Positions 34,184-44,953 are shown, counted from the first letter of the stretch. The stretch is DNA of 64,000 bases from an uncultured Erythrobacter sp. (GCF_947497915.1 NZ_CANMIJ010000001.1:1423611-1487610), one strand, 5' to 3'. Numbers and translations are program-made. The notes: a model not told the origin generated them from the letters alone.

Positions 34184-34226
34184 GCCACCTCGCGTCCCCC
34201 TAACATATCGCGAGGTGGCATTTTTC
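34184..34226 (+). terminator. Intrinsic terminator
   Basis: GCCACCTCGCG pairs perfectly with CGCGAGGTGGC over eleven bases, followed by ATTTTTC. This is the convincing plus-strand terminator for the SapC-family gene, about 160 bases downstream of its stop and 45 bases before the end of the convergent amidohydrolase gene. Confidence 0.75.
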
Positions 34227-34270
34227 ATTATTTCATGATGTTACAGCGGTTACTTCAACCGGTGAATGAA

Positions 34271-35269
34271 CTATTCTGCCGCCTGTTGCAGCTGTCCGCT
34301 AGCGCCAAGCCGAGCAGTTTCAGCGCCCAATTCGCGCACCAGAACTGCGAGCATCTGGGCTAATGGCTTCAGCGCCTTGGTCGGCTCATCCAACCTGTCA
34401 TCAAGATACGCAGACCTGCACACCTCGACCTGCATTGCATGCAGACCCCGCGGCGGCGAAGCGTGGCGATCAAGCACGTAACCACCTGAATATGGCCGGT
34501 TGTGCGACACGCTATGTCCCTGCTGGTCAAGAAAGCGGAATGCCCGCGATATGAGGGAATTGTGGCACGACGCTCCGAAGCGGTCGCCCAGCACAAATGT
34601 CGGAGCCTTTTCCTGCCCTGATTGCCGGCGTAGCGGCGGCATTGAATGCAGGTCGATCAGCAATGCTGCGCCCCATTCATCACGAATTCGCTCCAATTCG
34701 CGCGCCAAATAGGTGTGATAAGGCCGGTGAATGCGGTCAATCCGCCCGTCTAGCTCATCGCGCGCCAGTCTTTGCCGCCAAATCTCGCCAAATCCGGGCA
34801 ATCGGCGCGGAACCAAGCCCAAACCGCTGCGAGCGCGCCTGTTTGTGCCTGTCAGTACAGGCTCTGGCTTGGTGGTGCGCCGTCCCGGCCCTTCAACCAT
34901 CTCCCAATCGACATCATCATCCGCGCGGTTCAGATCCAGCATCGCCCTTGGCGCGTGGGCAACCATCAAACCTGTACCGGTTGCCTTTGCTATCTCAACG
35001 CCAAGCAGATCGACGAACCGATCTTCAAGGCGCAATTGGCTTAGCTCAATATCGCGCATTTGCGCCAGAGTTTCAGAGGGATAGACACGACCCGCATGCG
35101 GAACCGCGATCAAAACCGGCAGCGGCATAGATTGCGGAGCCACGTGAGTGAATGCTGGCCCATGCAGCTCTCCGAGAACCGCCCCGCCCTTTACACTGCG
35201 CATCGGGCCTTGGTCAGGCGCGGCGCTTTGCGGCTTTGCTGCGGAGGGAGGTGCATCACGCGGGCTCAT
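34271..35269 (-). CDS. N-formylglutamate amidohydrolase family protein
   Basis: 332 residues of the FGase/HutG-like family. Motifs: LIAVPHAGRVYP with metal His, EDRFVDLLG, DLNRADDDVDW and LIDLHSMPPL with a second His and Asp cluster, all consistent with a Zn-dependent amidohydrolase fold. True N-formylglutamate hydrolysis (histidine breakdown) is doubtful since no hut genes are near; many sphingomonad homologues sit beside cpdR and are of unknown substrate. The first twenty residues are Ala/Pro/Ser-rich and probably disordered; an ATG at about residue 23 is an alternative start. Divergent from cpdR with a 137-base gap. Confidence 0.85.
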   Translation of the reverse strand: MSPRDAPPSAAKPQSAAPDQGPMRSVKGGAVLGELHGPAFTHVAPQSMPLPVLIAVPHAGRVYPSETLAQMRDIELSQLRLEDRFVDLLGVEIAKATGTGLMVAHAPRAMLDLNRADDDVDWEMVEGPGRRTTKPEPVLTGTNRRARSGLGLVPRRLPGFGEIWRQRLARDELDGRIDRIHRPYHTYLARELERIRDEWGAALLIDLHSMPPLRRQSGQEKAPTFVLGDRFGASCHNSLISRAFRFLDQQGHSVSHNRPYSGGYVLDRHASPPRGLHAMQVEVCRSAYLDDRLDEPTKALKPLAQMLAVLVRELGAETARLGASGQLQQAAE

Positions 35270-35406
35270 CAGGCATGATTGCTGCCCGCATTCAGCCCTT
35301 GTGTCAAAGGCTTAGAAACTCAGCCTTAACCTCATTCCGTCTCAAATTCGGGCAATCGTCATTCTGGATAAGATTTCTTAAGCTCATCGCTGTATTGGCA
35401 ATCGTC

Positions 35407-35796
35407 ATGACATCGAACCAATCCCCGCGAATCCTCCTCGCCGAAGACGAAGAAGCCATGCGCACCTATTTGGAACGCGCGCTGACCAATGCTGGCTATG
35501 AAGTCAGTTCGGTCGATCGCGGCACAGAAGCGATCCCTTTGCTTGAAAGCGAGCATTTCGATCTGCTGCTGTCCGACATCGTTATGCCGGAAATGGACGG
35601 GATTGAACTCGCACAGCGCTGCGCCGAGATATCGCCGCGTACAAAGGTGATGTTCATCACGGGCTTTGCCGCCGTTTCACTGCGAGCAAGCCGCGAGCAG
35701 CCGCATGCCAAGGTTCTGTCAAAACCGTTCCACCTGCGCGATCTCGTGCTTGAGGTCGAACGCGTCTTTGAAGACCAGCGCGAAGCAAGCCTTTAA
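35407..35796 (+). CDS. cpdR: CpdR-type single-domain response regulator
   Basis: 129 residues, one receiver domain. Acidic pocket AEDEE (residues 12-16), phosphoacceptor Asp57 in LLLSDIVMPEMDG, Thr in FITGF and Lys in LSKPF. No output domain, as in Caulobacter CpdR, which when unphosphorylated recruits substrates to ClpXP for cell-cycle proteolysis and is phosphorylated through CckA-ChpT. The frame runs upstream to 35152 but the homologous part begins at ATG 35407 (MTSNQSPRILLAEDEE). The presence of cckA at 48-51 kb supports the assignment. The family contains other single-domain regulators, so the name is by similarity. Confidence 0.85.
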   Translation: MTSNQSPRILLAEDEEAMRTYLERALTNAGYEVSSVDRGTEAIPLLESEHFDLLLSDIVMPEMDGIELAQRCAEISPRTKVMFITGFAAVSLRASREQPHAKVLSKPFHLRDLVLEVERVFEDQREASL

Positions 35797-35898
35797 GCGC
35801 AAAGATTTCGCGAGCCGAGCGCTTAGGCCTTGCGCCTTTAATTCGGGCGCGTTAATGGGCCGCTCCCGTTTTGCAAAAGGACGGGGATTTGATGGTGC

Positions 35899-35973
35899 GG
35901 GCGCATAGCTCAGGGGTAGAGCACTGTATTGACATTGCAGGGGTCGGAAGTTCAAATCTTCCTGTGCCCACCA
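35899..35973 (+). tRNA. tRNA-Val(GAC)
   Basis: Full cloverleaf: acceptor GGGCGCA with TGTGCCC, D stem GCTC/GAGC, anticodon stem CTGTA/TGCAG with loop TTGACAT giving anticodon GAC, T stem GGAAG/CTTCC with loop TTCAAAT. CCA is encoded. Seventy-five bases. It lies between cpdR and icd. Confidence 0.96.
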
Positions 35974-35989
35974 TCAAAACGAATTAAGC

Positions 35990-36017
35990 AAAAGGCGTCG
36001 CGATTGCGGCGCTTTTT
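35990..36017 (+). terminator. Intrinsic terminator after tRNA-Val
   Basis: AAAAGGCGTCGC pairs with GCGGCGCTTTTT over twelve bases (two G-U pairs) around a GATT loop, and ends in a T-run. It lies 16 bases after the CCA end and fits tRNA transcript termination. Confidence 0.8.
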
Positions 36018-36146
36018 GCGTTTTTGCGGCCCGAAAACCGACAAGCCTATCTTGAATGCCAGCCCACCTCTGCTAGAGCGCGTGCGAGGGATCAATACAG
36101 ACATCCTATCGCATACATGTAGTCCAGAAGGGATGAGGCGTTAGCC

Positions 36147-37367
36147 ATGCAGAAAATCAAAGTACAAAACCCGGTCGTCGAGCTAGACGGCGATGAGATG
36201 ACGAAGATCATCTGGCAGTGGATCCGTGAACGCCTGATCCTGCCATATCTCGACATCGACCTGAAATATTACGACCTTTCGATCGAAAAACGCGACGAAA
36301 CCGATGACCAGATCACCATCGATGCCGCCAATGCGATCAAGGAACACGGCGTTGGCGTAAAATGCGCCACCATCACCCCTGATGAGCAGCGCGTTGAAGA
36401 ATTTGACCTCAAACAGATGTGGCGTTCACCCAACGGCACAATCCGTAACATCCTTGGCGGCGTTGTTTTCCGTGAGCCTATCGTCATTGATAACGTTCCG
36501 CGCCTCGTCCCTGGCTGGACTGATCCGATTGTGGTCGGCCGTCACGCCTTTGGTGACCAGTACCGCGCAACCGACACATTGATCCCTGGCGCAGGCAAAC
36601 TGCGCCTCGTATTCGAAGGCGAAGACGGCGAGAAAATCGACCTCGACGTATTTGAATTTGAAACGGCGGGCGTCGCGATGGCGATGTACAATCTCGACGA
36701 TTCGATCCGCGCATTTGCGCGCGCGTCGATGAATTATGGCCTTGATCGCAAATGGCCCGTCTATTTGTCGACCAAGAACACCATCATGAAAAAATATGAT
36801 GGCCGTTTCAAAGACCTCTTCGAAGAAGTTTACCAAGCGGAATTTGCCGATAAGTTCAAAGAAGCCGGCATCTCTTACGAGCACCGCCTGATCGACGATA
36901 TGGTCGCATCGGCGCTCAAATGGTCGGGCAAATTTGTTTGGGCATGTAAGAACTATGACGGCGATGTTCAGTCGGACACGGTTGCTCAAGGTTTTGGTTC
37001 GCTCGGCCTGATGACTTCCGTTTTGATGACACCAGATGGCAAAACCGTAGAAGCGGAAGCAGCGCACGGCACTGTTACCCGTCACTACCGCCAGCATGAG
37101 CAAGGCAAGGCGACCTCGACCAATCCGATTGCATCGATCTTCGCGTGGACGCGCGGCCTGATGTATCGCGGCAAGTTCGACAACACCCCTGACGTTGTGA
37201 AGTTCGCTGAAACGCTTGAGCGGGTTTGCATCGAAACAGTCGAAAAAGGCTCGATGACGAAAGACCTCGCGCTTTTGATCGGTCCGGGCCAGAATTGGCA
37301 GACGACCGAGCAGTTCTTCGAATCAATCGTTCAAAATCTCGAAGAAGAGATGAAAAGCTGGTCTTGA
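36147..37367 (+). CDS. icd: NADP-dependent isocitrate dehydrogenase
   Basis: 406 residues, the eukaryote-like type II homodimeric enzyme of the TCA cycle, oxidising isocitrate to 2-oxoglutarate. Features: [25 protein letters not shown] (substrate Ser), [21 protein letters not shown] (metal Asp) and the NADP site [12 protein letters not shown]. The 2-oxoglutarate supply links it to nitrogen assimilation. It follows tRNA-Val and the terminator, with about 130 bases of upstream space, and is closed by a strong terminator. Confidence 0.96.
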   Translation: MQKIKVQNPVVELDGDEMTKIIWQWIRERLILPYLDIDLKYYDLSIEKRDETDDQITIDAANAIKEHGVGVKCATITPDEQRVEEFDLKQMWRSPNGTIRNILGGVVFREPIVIDNVPRLVPGWTDPIVVGRHAFGDQYRATDTLIPGAGKLRLVFEGEDGEKIDLDVFEFETAGVAMAMYNLDDSIRAFARASMNYGLDRKWPVYLSTKNTIMKKYDGRFKDLFEEVYQAEFADKFKEAGISYEHRLIDDMVASALKWSGKFVWACKNYDGDVQSDTVAQGFGSLGLMTSVLMTPDGKTVEAEAAHGTVTRHYRQHEQGKATSTNPIASIFAWTRGLMYRGKFDNTPDVVKFAETLERVCIETVEKGSMTKDLALLIGPGQNWQTTEQFFESIVQNLEEEMKSWS

Positions 37368-37401
37368 TTGGATCGGAACAGACGCATCATTGCATCGTAG
37401 A

Positions 37402-37440
37402 GAAAGGGCGGCTTGTTCAGATGAACGAGCCGCCCTTTTC
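37402..37440 (+). terminator. Intrinsic terminator of icd
   Basis: GAAAGGGCGGCTTGTTC pairs with GAACGAGCCGCCCTTTTC over 17 bases (one G-U) around an AGAT tetraloop; the stem base supplies the T-run. It begins 34 bases after the icd stop. Confidence 0.85.
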
Positions 37441-37463
37441 TATGCAGTCAGGATAAAACTCGA

Positions 37464-39113
37464 ATGACCCAGCCCCGCCGCAAAGCGCGCCTCGAAGTCC
37501 GTCAGGCTGAGCTAAAAGACGTGCGCGCTATCGGCGATCTTGTTCGCCGCGCTTATGCCGATCTGCCCGCCTACACGCAGGGCGAGATACGCGGTCAGAT
37601 CAACAATTATTCGAGCGGCTGCTTTATCGCAAAGCTAGACGGCAAGATCGTCGGCTATTGCGCATCCATGCGGCTCGACGAGCATGTCGCCTTGGCCGAT
37701 CACACATGGGACGAGGTGACCGGCAACGGGTTCGGCTCCCGCCACGATCCGACAGGTGACTGGCTTTATGGTTATGAAATGTGTGTTGATCCCGGCGTAC
37801 GCGGGACAAGGCTAGGACGGCGGCTTTATGAAGAACGCCGCGCGCTGGCAGAGCGGCTTGACCTAAAAGGCATCGTATTTGGCGGCCGGATGCCGGGACT
37901 GGCCAAAGCAATGCGGCGTAAGACAAACCGGGCGGAGACGGCCGAGGAATACCTGCAGAAAGTGATCGACACCAAGATCCATGATCCGGTGCTGCGTTTT
38001 CAACTCGCCAACGGGTTTGAACCGCACGGCATTCTCTCTGATTATCTGCCCGAGGACAAGCAGTCGAAGGCCAACGCCGTTCGGATGATCTGGCGCAACC
38101 CCTATGTCGATGTAGATTCGCCGCCGAAGCACCGCCTGCCGCGCGATGTCGAAAGCGTGCGGATCGCAACATGCCAATTGCAGGCGCGCGCAGTCGCCGA
38201 TTTCGACGAGTTCATGAAACAGATCGAATATTTCGTCGATGTTGCGGCAGACTATGAAAGCGACTTCATCGTCTTTCCCGAACTCTTCACGCTCATGCTA
38301 CTCAGCGCTGAAGAGGAAGAGCAAAGCCCGCTCGAATCCATCGAACTGCTGAGCAAGTACACCCCGCGCATTCGCCAGCGCCTGTCCGAGATGGCTTTGT
38401 CCTACAACATCAACATTATCGGCGGATCGCACCCGACCCGGATGCCCGACGGGGACATTCACAACGTCGCCTATGTCTGTCTGCGCGATGGCTCAATCCA
38501 CGCTCAGGAGAAAATTCACCCTACCCCTAACGAGGCGTATTGGTGGAACATCAAAGGCGGCGACAGCATCGATGCCATTCCGACCGATTGCGGCCCGATT
38601 GGCGTGCTTATTTGTTACGATAGCGAGTTTCCGGAGCTTGCCCGCAGGCTGGTCGACGAAGGCGCACGTATCATCTTTGTGCCGTTCTGCACCGACAGCC
38701 GTCAGGGGTATATGCGCGTTCGATATTGCGCTCAGGCCCGCGCAATTGAAAACCAGTGCTATGTCGTGATGAGCGGCAATGTCGGCAATCTGCCGAATGT
38801 CGCCAATATGGATATTCAATACGCCCAAAGCTGTATCCTGACCCCCTGCGATTTCCCGTTTGCACGTGACGGGATTGCGGCCGAGGCAAGTGAGAACGTT
38901 GAGACCCTCACTATCAGCGACGTGAACCTCGCCGATCTCAGCTGGGCCCGCGCAGAGGGCACGGTTCAAAACCTGCATGATCGCCGGTTTGATCTCTACC
39001 GGATCGAATGGGACAAGCGCGTGGGGAATATATCCGACCCTCTTGGCCTGCCCGCAGTTGAAATTGATGGCGCAGCCAAACCAATCGGACCGCCAACGGC
39101 AGGCGGTGGATGA
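37464..39113 (+). CDS. Bifunctional GNAT acetyltransferase / nitrilase-family hydrolase
   Basis: 549 residues with two enzymes in one chain. Residues 1-190 are a GNAT domain (acetyl-CoA loop DPGVRGTRLGRRLYEE). Residues 230-530 are a carbon-nitrogen hydrolase domain with the triad Glu273 (FIVFPELF), Lys349 (EKIHPTP) and Cys383 (LICYDSEFP). Known GNAT-nitrilase fusions are conserved in several phyla and are usually left without a substrate; a dual acetylation-deacylation or amide formation on one metabolite is a natural guess only. AGGA is about ten bases before the ATG. It follows the icd terminator and precedes the CPA2 antiporter by about 30 bases. Confidence 0.9.
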   Translation: MTQPRRKARLEVRQAELKDVRAIGDLVRRAYADLPAYTQGEIRGQINNYSSGCFIAKLDGKIVGYCASMRLDEHVALADHTWDEVTGNGFGSRHDPTGDWLYGYEMCVDPGVRGTRLGRRLYEERRALAERLDLKGIVFGGRMPGLAKAMRRKTNRAETAEEYLQKVIDTKIHDPVLRFQLANGFEPHGILSDYLPEDKQSKANAVRMIWRNPYVDVDSPPKHRLPRDVESVRIATCQLQARAVADFDEFMKQIEYFVDVAADYESDFIVFPELFTLMLLSAEEEEQSPLESIELLSKYTPRIRQRLSEMALSYNINIIGGSHPTRMPDGDIHNVAYVCLRDGSIHAQEKIHPTPNEAYWWNIKGGDSIDAIPTDCGPIGVLICYDSEFPELARRLVDEGARIIFVPFCTDSRQGYMRVRYCAQARAIENQCYVVMSGNVGNLPNVANMDIQYAQSCILTPCDFPFARDGIAAEASENVETLTISDVNLADLSWARAEGTVQNLHDRRFDLYRIEWDKRVGNISDPLGLPAVEIDGAAKPIGPPTAGGG

Positions 39114-39144
39114 CATGACCGCAGCGGCGGGCTAAGCCGCAGAC

Positions 39145-40914
39145 ATGGCAGGCGAACTCACCATGTCCCCGATAATGCAGGACGCGCTCGTAATTTTGGG
39201 CGCGGCTGGCATTGTCATACCGGTATTCGCCCGTTTCCGCGTGACACCGATCATCGGTTTCATTCTGATCGGCGTGCTGGTCGGCCCATTTGGTTTGGGC
39301 ACATTGGTCAGCGAAGTCCCATGGCTCCAATATGTCACCATATCCGATCCCGAACGATTGGCGCCCTTTGCTGACTTCGGGATTATCCTGCTGCTGTTTG
39401 CAATCGGGTTGGAGTTGTCTTTCAACCGGCTTTGGCAGATGCGAAAGCTGGTTTTCGGGCTTGGTTCGCTAGAGCTGCTGATTATCGGCACCTCCTCTGC
39501 GGCCTTCTTTGGCTATGTCAGCGGCATGGGCACCACCGCCGCCCTGGCGCTCGGCTTTGCGCTCGCATTTTCTTCAACAGCAATCGTGCTGCCGATATCA
39601 GGAACCAAATCGCCGGTTGGCCGCGCGGCCCTTTCCATGCTGCTGTTTGAAGACATCATGATCGTGCCTATCATTTTCATCCTGGGCGCACTCGCACCCA
39701 ACGCCGCCGATGAAGGCTGGACCGGGCTTACAGACACATTGCTTCAAGGCGGTCTCGTAATTATCGCCTTGCTAGTCCTTGGCCGTTTCGCGTTGCCCCG
39801 CTTGTTCTCCCAAGCCGCCCGCACCAAAAGTCCTGAATTGTTTCTCGCCGCCTCGTTGCTCGTCGTGATCGGAGCAAGCCTTGCAACTGCGGCAACTGGT
39901 CTCTCGCCAATTGTCGGCGCGCTGATCGCTGGCCTACTGATCGCGGAAACCGAATATCATGGCGAAGTTGAAAGCATCATGGAGCCCTTCAAGGGCCTCG
40001 CTCTGGGTGTTTTCCTTATCACGATCGGAATGAGCATAGACATCGCCGTGATCATCGGTGACTGGACCAATATCGCAATCGCGGTCGTTGGGGTGCTTGT
40101 TTTCAAGGCCATCATCACAGGATCACTGCTTTCAATGATGGGCGCACGCCGAAGCACAGCGGCGGAAACGGGAGTCTTGATGGCCAGCCCCAGCGAGACA
40201 ACCTTGATCGTCCTCGCTGCAGCGACGAGCGCGCTTGTGATCGATTCCGAAACCGCTCAATTCTGGCAGATCGTCACAGCAATCGGCCTTACGATCACGC
40301 CACTTCTAGCAAAACTAGGGCGCGTTATTGCGCGACGGGTGGAAGCAGTTCCGGAACTGCCAGAGGATGACGAGCATGATCGAAGAACAATCATTATTGG
40401 CGGCGGCCGTGTCGGCCGATTGATCGCAGATATGCTGAAAATGCATAATCAGGCTTACGTGATCCTCGATTCCGATCCCGATATGATCGACGGGGCTAAG
40501 CGCGGCGGGTATCGCGCCACTTTCGGCGATGCTGCTCGCGGTGATGCCTTGACCAGACTGGGTATTGAAAACGCCCCTGCTCTCGTCCTGACAATGGACG
40601 AACCAGTGCTGGCACAGCGCCTCGTATCAAGACTACGCGCCCAATATCCGGAGCTCTTGATCGTGGCACGTGCGCGTGACACCGACCATGCGGCGCAACT
40701 TTACCGCGCAGGCGCAAGCCATGCCGTGCCAGAGAACCTCGAAAGTTCGCTTCAATTGTCAGAGGCTGTGCTGGTCGACATCGGCGTAGCCATGGGGCCA
40801 GTGATCGCGTCCATTCACGAGAAACGCGATGAATACCGCGAACGATTGGAGCGCGACGGCAATCTGTCTGAAAGGCCAAAGCTTCGTACGTCTTCGACCA
40901 CGCTGGAGACGTAA
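39145..40914 (+). CDS. Cation:proton antiporter, CPA2/Kef type with RCK domain
   Basis: 589 residues. Residues 1-400 form the twelve- to thirteen-helix exchanger domain (VRFRVTPIIGF-like entry, FALAFSSTAIVLPI, FEDIMIVPIIFILG). Residues 412-530 are a TrkA-N nucleotide-binding RCK domain, GGGRVGRLIADMLKMHNQ, with the following acidic DSDPD typical of NAD(H) sensing. Kef-type systems move K+ out in response to electrophiles; monovalent cation specificity here is not determined. An ATG at 39163 is an alternative start. Convergent with alaS, eleven bases between ends. Confidence 0.92.
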   Translation: MAGELTMSPIMQDALVILGAAGIVIPVFARFRVTPIIGFILIGVLVGPFGLGTLVSEVPWLQYVTISDPERLAPFADFGIILLLFAIGLELSFNRLWQMRKLVFGLGSLELLIIGTSSAAFFGYVSGMGTTAALALGFALAFSSTAIVLPISGTKSPVGRAALSMLLFEDIMIVPIIFILGALAPNAADEGWTGLTDTLLQGGLVIIALLVLGRFALPRLFSQAARTKSPELFLAASLLVVIGASLATAATGLSPIVGALIAGLLIAETEYHGEVESIMEPFKGLALGVFLITIGMSIDIAVIIGDWTNIAIAVVGVLVFKAIITGSLLSMMGARRSTAAETGVLMASPSETTLIVLAAATSALVIDSETAQFWQIVTAIGLTITPLLAKLGRVIARRVEAVPELPEDDEHDRRTIIIGGGRVGRLIADMLKMHNQAYVILDSDPDMIDGAKRGGYRATFGDAARGDALTRLGIENAPALVLTMDEPVLAQRLVSRLRAQYPELLIVARARDTDHAAQLYRAGASHAVPENLESSLQLSEAVLVDIGVAMGPVIASIHEKRDEYRERLERDGNLSERPKLRTSSTTLET

Positions 40915-40925
40915 AAGCGAACTCT

Positions 40926-43583
40926 CTATCCTGCGATGGCAGCCTTCGCTGCGGCAATGGCATCGTCGCCTTTGCTGCCATCCGGGCCGCCACCTTGCGC
41001 CATATCCGGTCGGCCACCGCCGCCTTTTCCGCCTAAGGCCTCTACGCCTGCACGTACGAGGTCAACTGCGCTGTGCTCGCTAGTCAGATCGTCGGTCACT
41101 GCCGCAGCGATGCTGGCTTTACCGTCATTGACCGCGACGATCACAGCGATGCCAGAACCGAGACGCTGTTTAGCTTCGTCGAGCAATGGCCGCAGCTCTT
41201 TCGGGTTAAGCCCTTCGATCACCTGACCGCTGAATTTGATGCCGGCGACATCTTCATCGGCAGACGCAGATCCGGTGTCACCACCGCCGCCGCCCAATGC
41301 GAGCGCTTTTTTCGCTTCGGCGAGCTCTTTTTCAAGCCGTTTGCGCTCGTCTAGCAATACCGCGATCCGCGCAGGAACCTCTTCCGGCGTAGCGCGAATG
41401 GCACCCGCTGCCGCTTTGAGAGCGTCTTCGCGCTCGACTAGCCACGCGCGCGCCGCCTCTCCAGTCAGCGCCTCGATCCGGCGAACGCCCGATGATACCG
41501 CGCTTTCGGAGATGATGCGGAATACGCCGATGTCGCCGGTCGCTTTGACATGGGTTCCGCCGCACAACTCGACGGAGAAATTACGACCCTCGCCTCCGGC
41601 CCGGCCCATTGAGAGGACTCGGACCTCATCGCCATATTTTTCGCCGAATAACGCCAACGCGCCAGCTTCAACGGCGTCATCCGGGCTCATCAGCCGCGTG
41701 GACACAGGTTCATTCGCGCGAATTTCTGCATTCACCTCAGCTTCCACCGCGGCGATATCATTCTCGCTCAAGCCCTTAGGATGGGAGAAGTCGAAGCGCA
41801 GCCGGTCTTCGGCGACCAGAGAGCCTTTTTGCGTAACATGACCGCCGAGCTGGTTGCGCAATGCGGCGTGGACAAGGTGCGTAGCGGAATGGTTCGCGCG
41901 AATTTGCGTGCGCCGCTCGGCGCTCACTTCGAGCAGAACGTTATCGCCGACAGATACCGTTCCAGCAGTCACCACTGTGTGATGTGCGTGCAGGCGGCCA
42001 AGCGGCTTACTCGTGTCACTAACACTGGCTGCAAACCCGCCCGGGGTTGAGATTGTGCCGCTGTCGCCAGTTTGGCCGCCGCTCTCGCCATAAAACGGTG
42101 TCTGGTTGGTAAGGATGACGACTTCGTCACCGGCGGCAGCGCTGGAGGCTTCTTCGCCATCCTTGAGGATCGCAACAACGGTTCCTTCACCGGACGTGGC
42201 GGCATAGCCCGTAAACTCGGTGCCGCCTTCACGCTCTGCAATGTCGAACCACACTTCGCCCGATGCCGCTTCGCCGGAACCTTTCCAAGCCGCGCGGGCA
42301 GCCTCTTTCTGGCGCGTCATAGCTGCGTCAAAGCCGGCACGATCCACGCCAATGCCGCGGGCGCGCAAAGCGTCCTCGGTCAAGTCGTATGGAAAGCCGA
42401 ATGTGTCATAGAGTTTGAACGCCGTCTCGCCGTCGAGTTCAGCGCCCTCGCCCATGGTGCCGGTTGCTTCATCGAGAAGCCTAAGCCCCTTGTCGAGGGT
42501 CTTGCGGAACTGAGTTTCCTCGCGCTCGAGCACTTCCTCAATCAAGGCCTGACCGCGCGTGAGCTCTGGATAGGCTTGTCCCATTTCGGTGACGAGGCTC
42601 GGCACAAGGCGGTGCATCAATGGCTCGCTCGCGCCAAGTAGATGCGCATGGCGCATAGCGCGGCGCATAATCCGGCGCAGGACATAACCGCGCCCTTCAT
42701 TGGACGGCAGAACTCCGTCCGCCATCAGGAAACTGGTCGAACGAAGGTGGTCAGCGATTACGCGGTGGCTGGCTGTGCTCTCACTATCAGAGGCGGCACC
42801 CGTCAGGCGCTCCGATGCGGCGATCAACGCCTTGAACGTATCGGTGTCATAATTGTTGTGAACGCCCTGCATAACAGCAGCAATGCGTTCCAAACCCATG
42901 CCGGTATCGATCGACGGGCTTGGCAGATCGCGGCGATTGCCGTCTGCCTGCTGGTCAAATTGCATGAAGACCAGATTCCAGATCTCCACAAAGCGATCGC
43001 CGTCCTCATCCGGGCTTCCGGGAGGGCCGCCAAAGATATGGTCACCGTGATCGTAGAAAATTTCCGAGCACGGTCCGCAAGGTCCAGTCTCGCCCATTGA
43101 CCAGAAGTTATCATTGGTCGGGATGCGAATGATGCGTTCTTCGGGAAGGCCCGATATCTTGCGCCACAGATCGAATGCTTCATCGTCAGTGTGATAGACC
43201 GTGGCTGTCAGCTTATCAGGCGATAGTCCCCATTCGCGGGTTAACAACGTCCACGCATTTTCGATGGCTTGTTCTTTGAAATAATCGCCAAACGAAAAGT
43301 TGCCGAGCATTTCGAAGAAAGTGTGGTGGCGCGCGGTATAGCCAACATTGTCGAGATCGTTGTGCTTGCCGCCTGCGCGCACACATTTTTGCGATGAAGT
43401 GGCACGCGGTGCGGGCGGCGTTTCAAGGCCGGTAAAGGCGTTCTTGAACGGTACCATACCCGCATTCACGAACATCAGCGTCGGGTCGTTATACGGCACG
43501 AGCGGCGAGCTTTGCACTTCTGCATGATCAGCGCTGCCAAAGAAGTCGAGAAACGACCGGCGAATATCATTGGTTGACGTCAT
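40926..43583 (-). CDS. alaS: Alanyl-tRNA synthetase
   Basis: 885 residues, normal length. N-terminal catalytic core begins [14 protein letters not shown] with motif 2-like [13 protein letters not shown]; the editing domain has [12 protein letters not shown] and [11 protein letters not shown] (Zn-binding His and Cys residues); a coiled-coil [14 protein letters not shown] and the C-terminal glycine-rich C-Ala domain end [12 protein letters not shown]. The ATG at 43581-43583 gives the standard N-terminus; the longer frame to 43682 is spurious. It is downstream of recA on the same strand, the common recA-alaS order of alphaproteobacteria, but separated by a terminator. Confidence 0.97.
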   Translation of the reverse strand: MTSTNDIRRSFLDFFGSADHAEVQSSPLVPYNDPTLMFVNAGMVPFKNAFTGLETPPAPRATSSQKCVRAGGKHNDLDNVGYTARHHTFFEMLGNFSFGDYFKEQAIENAWTLLTREWGLSPDKLTATVYHTDDEAFDLWRKISGLPEERIIRIPTNDNFWSMGETGPCGPCSEIFYDHGDHIFGGPPGSPDEDGDRFVEIWNLVFMQFDQQADGNRRDLPSPSIDTGMGLERIAAVMQGVHNNYDTDTFKALIAASERLTGAASDSESTASHRVIADHLRSTSFLMADGVLPSNEGRGYVLRRIMRRAMRHAHLLGASEPLMHRLVPSLVTEMGQAYPELTRGQALIEEVLEREETQFRKTLDKGLRLLDEATGTMGEGAELDGETAFKLYDTFGFPYDLTEDALRARGIGVDRAGFDAAMTRQKEAARAAWKGSGEAASGEVWFDIAEREGGTEFTGYAATSGEGTVVAILKDGEEASSAAAGDEVVILTNQTPFYGESGGQTGDSGTISTPGGFAASVSDTSKPLGRLHAHHTVVTAGTVSVGDNVLLEVSAERRTQIRANHSATHLVHAALRNQLGGHVTQKGSLVAEDRLRFDFSHPKGLSENDIAAVEAEVNAEIRANEPVSTRLMSPDDAVEAGALALFGEKYGDEVRVLSMGRAGGEGRNFSVELCGGTHVKATGDIGVFRIISESAVSSGVRRIEALTGEAARAWLVEREDALKAAAGAIRATPEEVPARIAVLLDERKRLEKELAEAKKALALGGGGGDTGSASADEDVAGIKFSGQVIEGLNPKELRPLLDEAKQRLGSGIAVIVAVNDGKASIAAAVTDDLTSEHSAVDLVRAGVEALGGKGGGGRPDMAQGGGPDGSKGDDAIAAAKAAIAG

Positions 43584-43710
43584 AGATTTGCAGTTAGGCA
43601 ATGCGCCGCGCGGGGACAAGACACTGCGTGCATTGTCGCGGTTAAGCCGCACATTTAATTCTAGGCCCGCCCCTGCCGCCACAACTTGATGCAGGCGGAA
43701 AACAGATACA

Positions 43711-43766
43711 GAAAAACCGGCCTCGCCTTGTGTCCTTGGGGGTGGACTGGCGAGAGCCGGTTTTCC
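43711..43766 (-). terminator. Terminator between recA and alaS
   Basis: On the minus strand GGAAAACCGGCTCTCGCC pairs with GGCGAGGCCGGTTTTTC with one bulge around a loop of about twenty bases, and ends with TTTTTC. It would end the recA transcript before alaS. Confidence 0.75.
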
Positions 43767-43811
43767 GGTTTTCCGGGCGCTGCAGCGATCGCAGCCTTGC
43801 CCGCTTAAGGA

Positions 43812-44876
43812 TCAGTCGTCGGGGTTCGCGTCCGGCCCCGCCATCATTTCCTCGGCGACCTCGTCGGTGCGGCCGCGAATAGCAGCTTCCAACCGGTCAC
43901 AAACTTCAGGATTCTCTTTAAGATAGGCCTTTGAATTCTCACGCCCCTGTCCAATGCGAACACTGTCGTAGGAATACCAACTGCCCGATTTTTCGACCAG
44001 TCCAGCCTTCACACCAAGATCGAGAATCTCACCGCGCTTTGAAACGCCTTCGCCGTACATGATATCAAATTCGACTTGCTTGAACGGCGGAGCAACTTTG
44101 TTCTTCACCACTTTTACGCGGGTCGAGTTGCCAACCACTTCGTCGCGGTCTTTGATCTGACCGATGCGGCGAATGTCGAGACGAACCGAAGCGTAGAATT
44201 TAAGAGCGTTGCCGCCCGTGGTTGTTTCGGGGTTACCGTACATCACGCCAATTTTCATGCGCAGCTGGTTGATGAAAATCACCATGCACTTTGAACGATT
44301 GATCGACCCGGTCAGTTTGCGCAGTGATTGGGACATAAGGCGCGCCTGAAGGCCGACATGGGAATCGCCCATCTCACCTTCGATTTCGGCGCGGGGGACA
44401 AGCGCCGCAACCGAGTCGACCACCAACACATCAATCGCATTGGACCGTACGAGAGTGTCAGTAATTTCCAGAGCCTGTTCACCGGTATCAGGTTGCGAGA
44501 CAATCAATTCATCAATGTCCACGCCAAGCTTCTTCGCATAGACAGGGTCAAGCGCGTGCTCGGCATCGACAAATGCAGCTGTTCCGCCGGCTTTTTGAGC
44601 CTCTGCAATCACATGAAGCGCCAGTGTCGTCTTACCCGAGCTTTCCGGGCCATACACTTCGATCACGCGGCCTTTCGGCAGGCCGCCTATGCCAAGCGCA
44701 ATATCAAGGCCGAGCGAACCGGTTGAAATCGATTCAATTTCCATCGCTTCTTTAGAGCCCAGCTTCATCGCCGAGCCTTTGCCGAATGCACGATCAATCT
44801 GAGCGAGCGCGGCGTCGAGCGCCTTTGAACGGTCCACGGATTTTTCCTTATCTACCAACTTAAGATTAGTAGCCAT
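43812..44876 (-). CDS. recA: Recombinase RecA
   Basis: 354 residues. Walker [14 protein letters not shown] (about residues 74-86), Walker [11 protein letters not shown]2 DNA-binding loop with [11 protein letters not shown], and an acidic C-terminal tail. It forms ATP-dependent filaments on single-stranded DNA, drives homologous recombination and triggers LexA self-cleavage. AGGGAGG lies about nine bases before ATG 44876. Regulation is visible: an SOS box at 44965-44979 with a possible -35 overlapping it. It is followed by a terminator, then alaS. Confidence 0.98.
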   Translation of the reverse strand: MATNLKLVDKEKSVDRSKALDAALAQIDRAFGKGSAMKLGSKEAMEIESISTGSLGLDIALGIGGLPKGRVIEVYGPESSGKTTLALHVIAEAQKAGGTAAFVDAEHALDPVYAKKLGVDIDELIVSQPDTGEQALEITDTLVRSNAIDVLVVDSVAALVPRAEIEGEMGDSHVGLQARLMSQSLRKLTGSINRSKCMVIFINQLRMKIGVMYGNPETTTGGNALKFYASVRLDIRRIGQIKDRDEVVGNSTRVKVVKNKVAPPFKQVEFDIMYGEGVSKRGEILDLGVKAGLVEKSGSWYSYDSVRIGQGRENSKAYLKENPEVCDRLEAAIRGRTDEVAEEMMAGPDANPDD

Positions 44877-44953
44877 CGCACGGCCTCCCTAACTTGCCTA
44901 GAGGTGATCAGGAATTATCGACCGCCCCCTTGTGGAGACAGTATGTATCCCAT

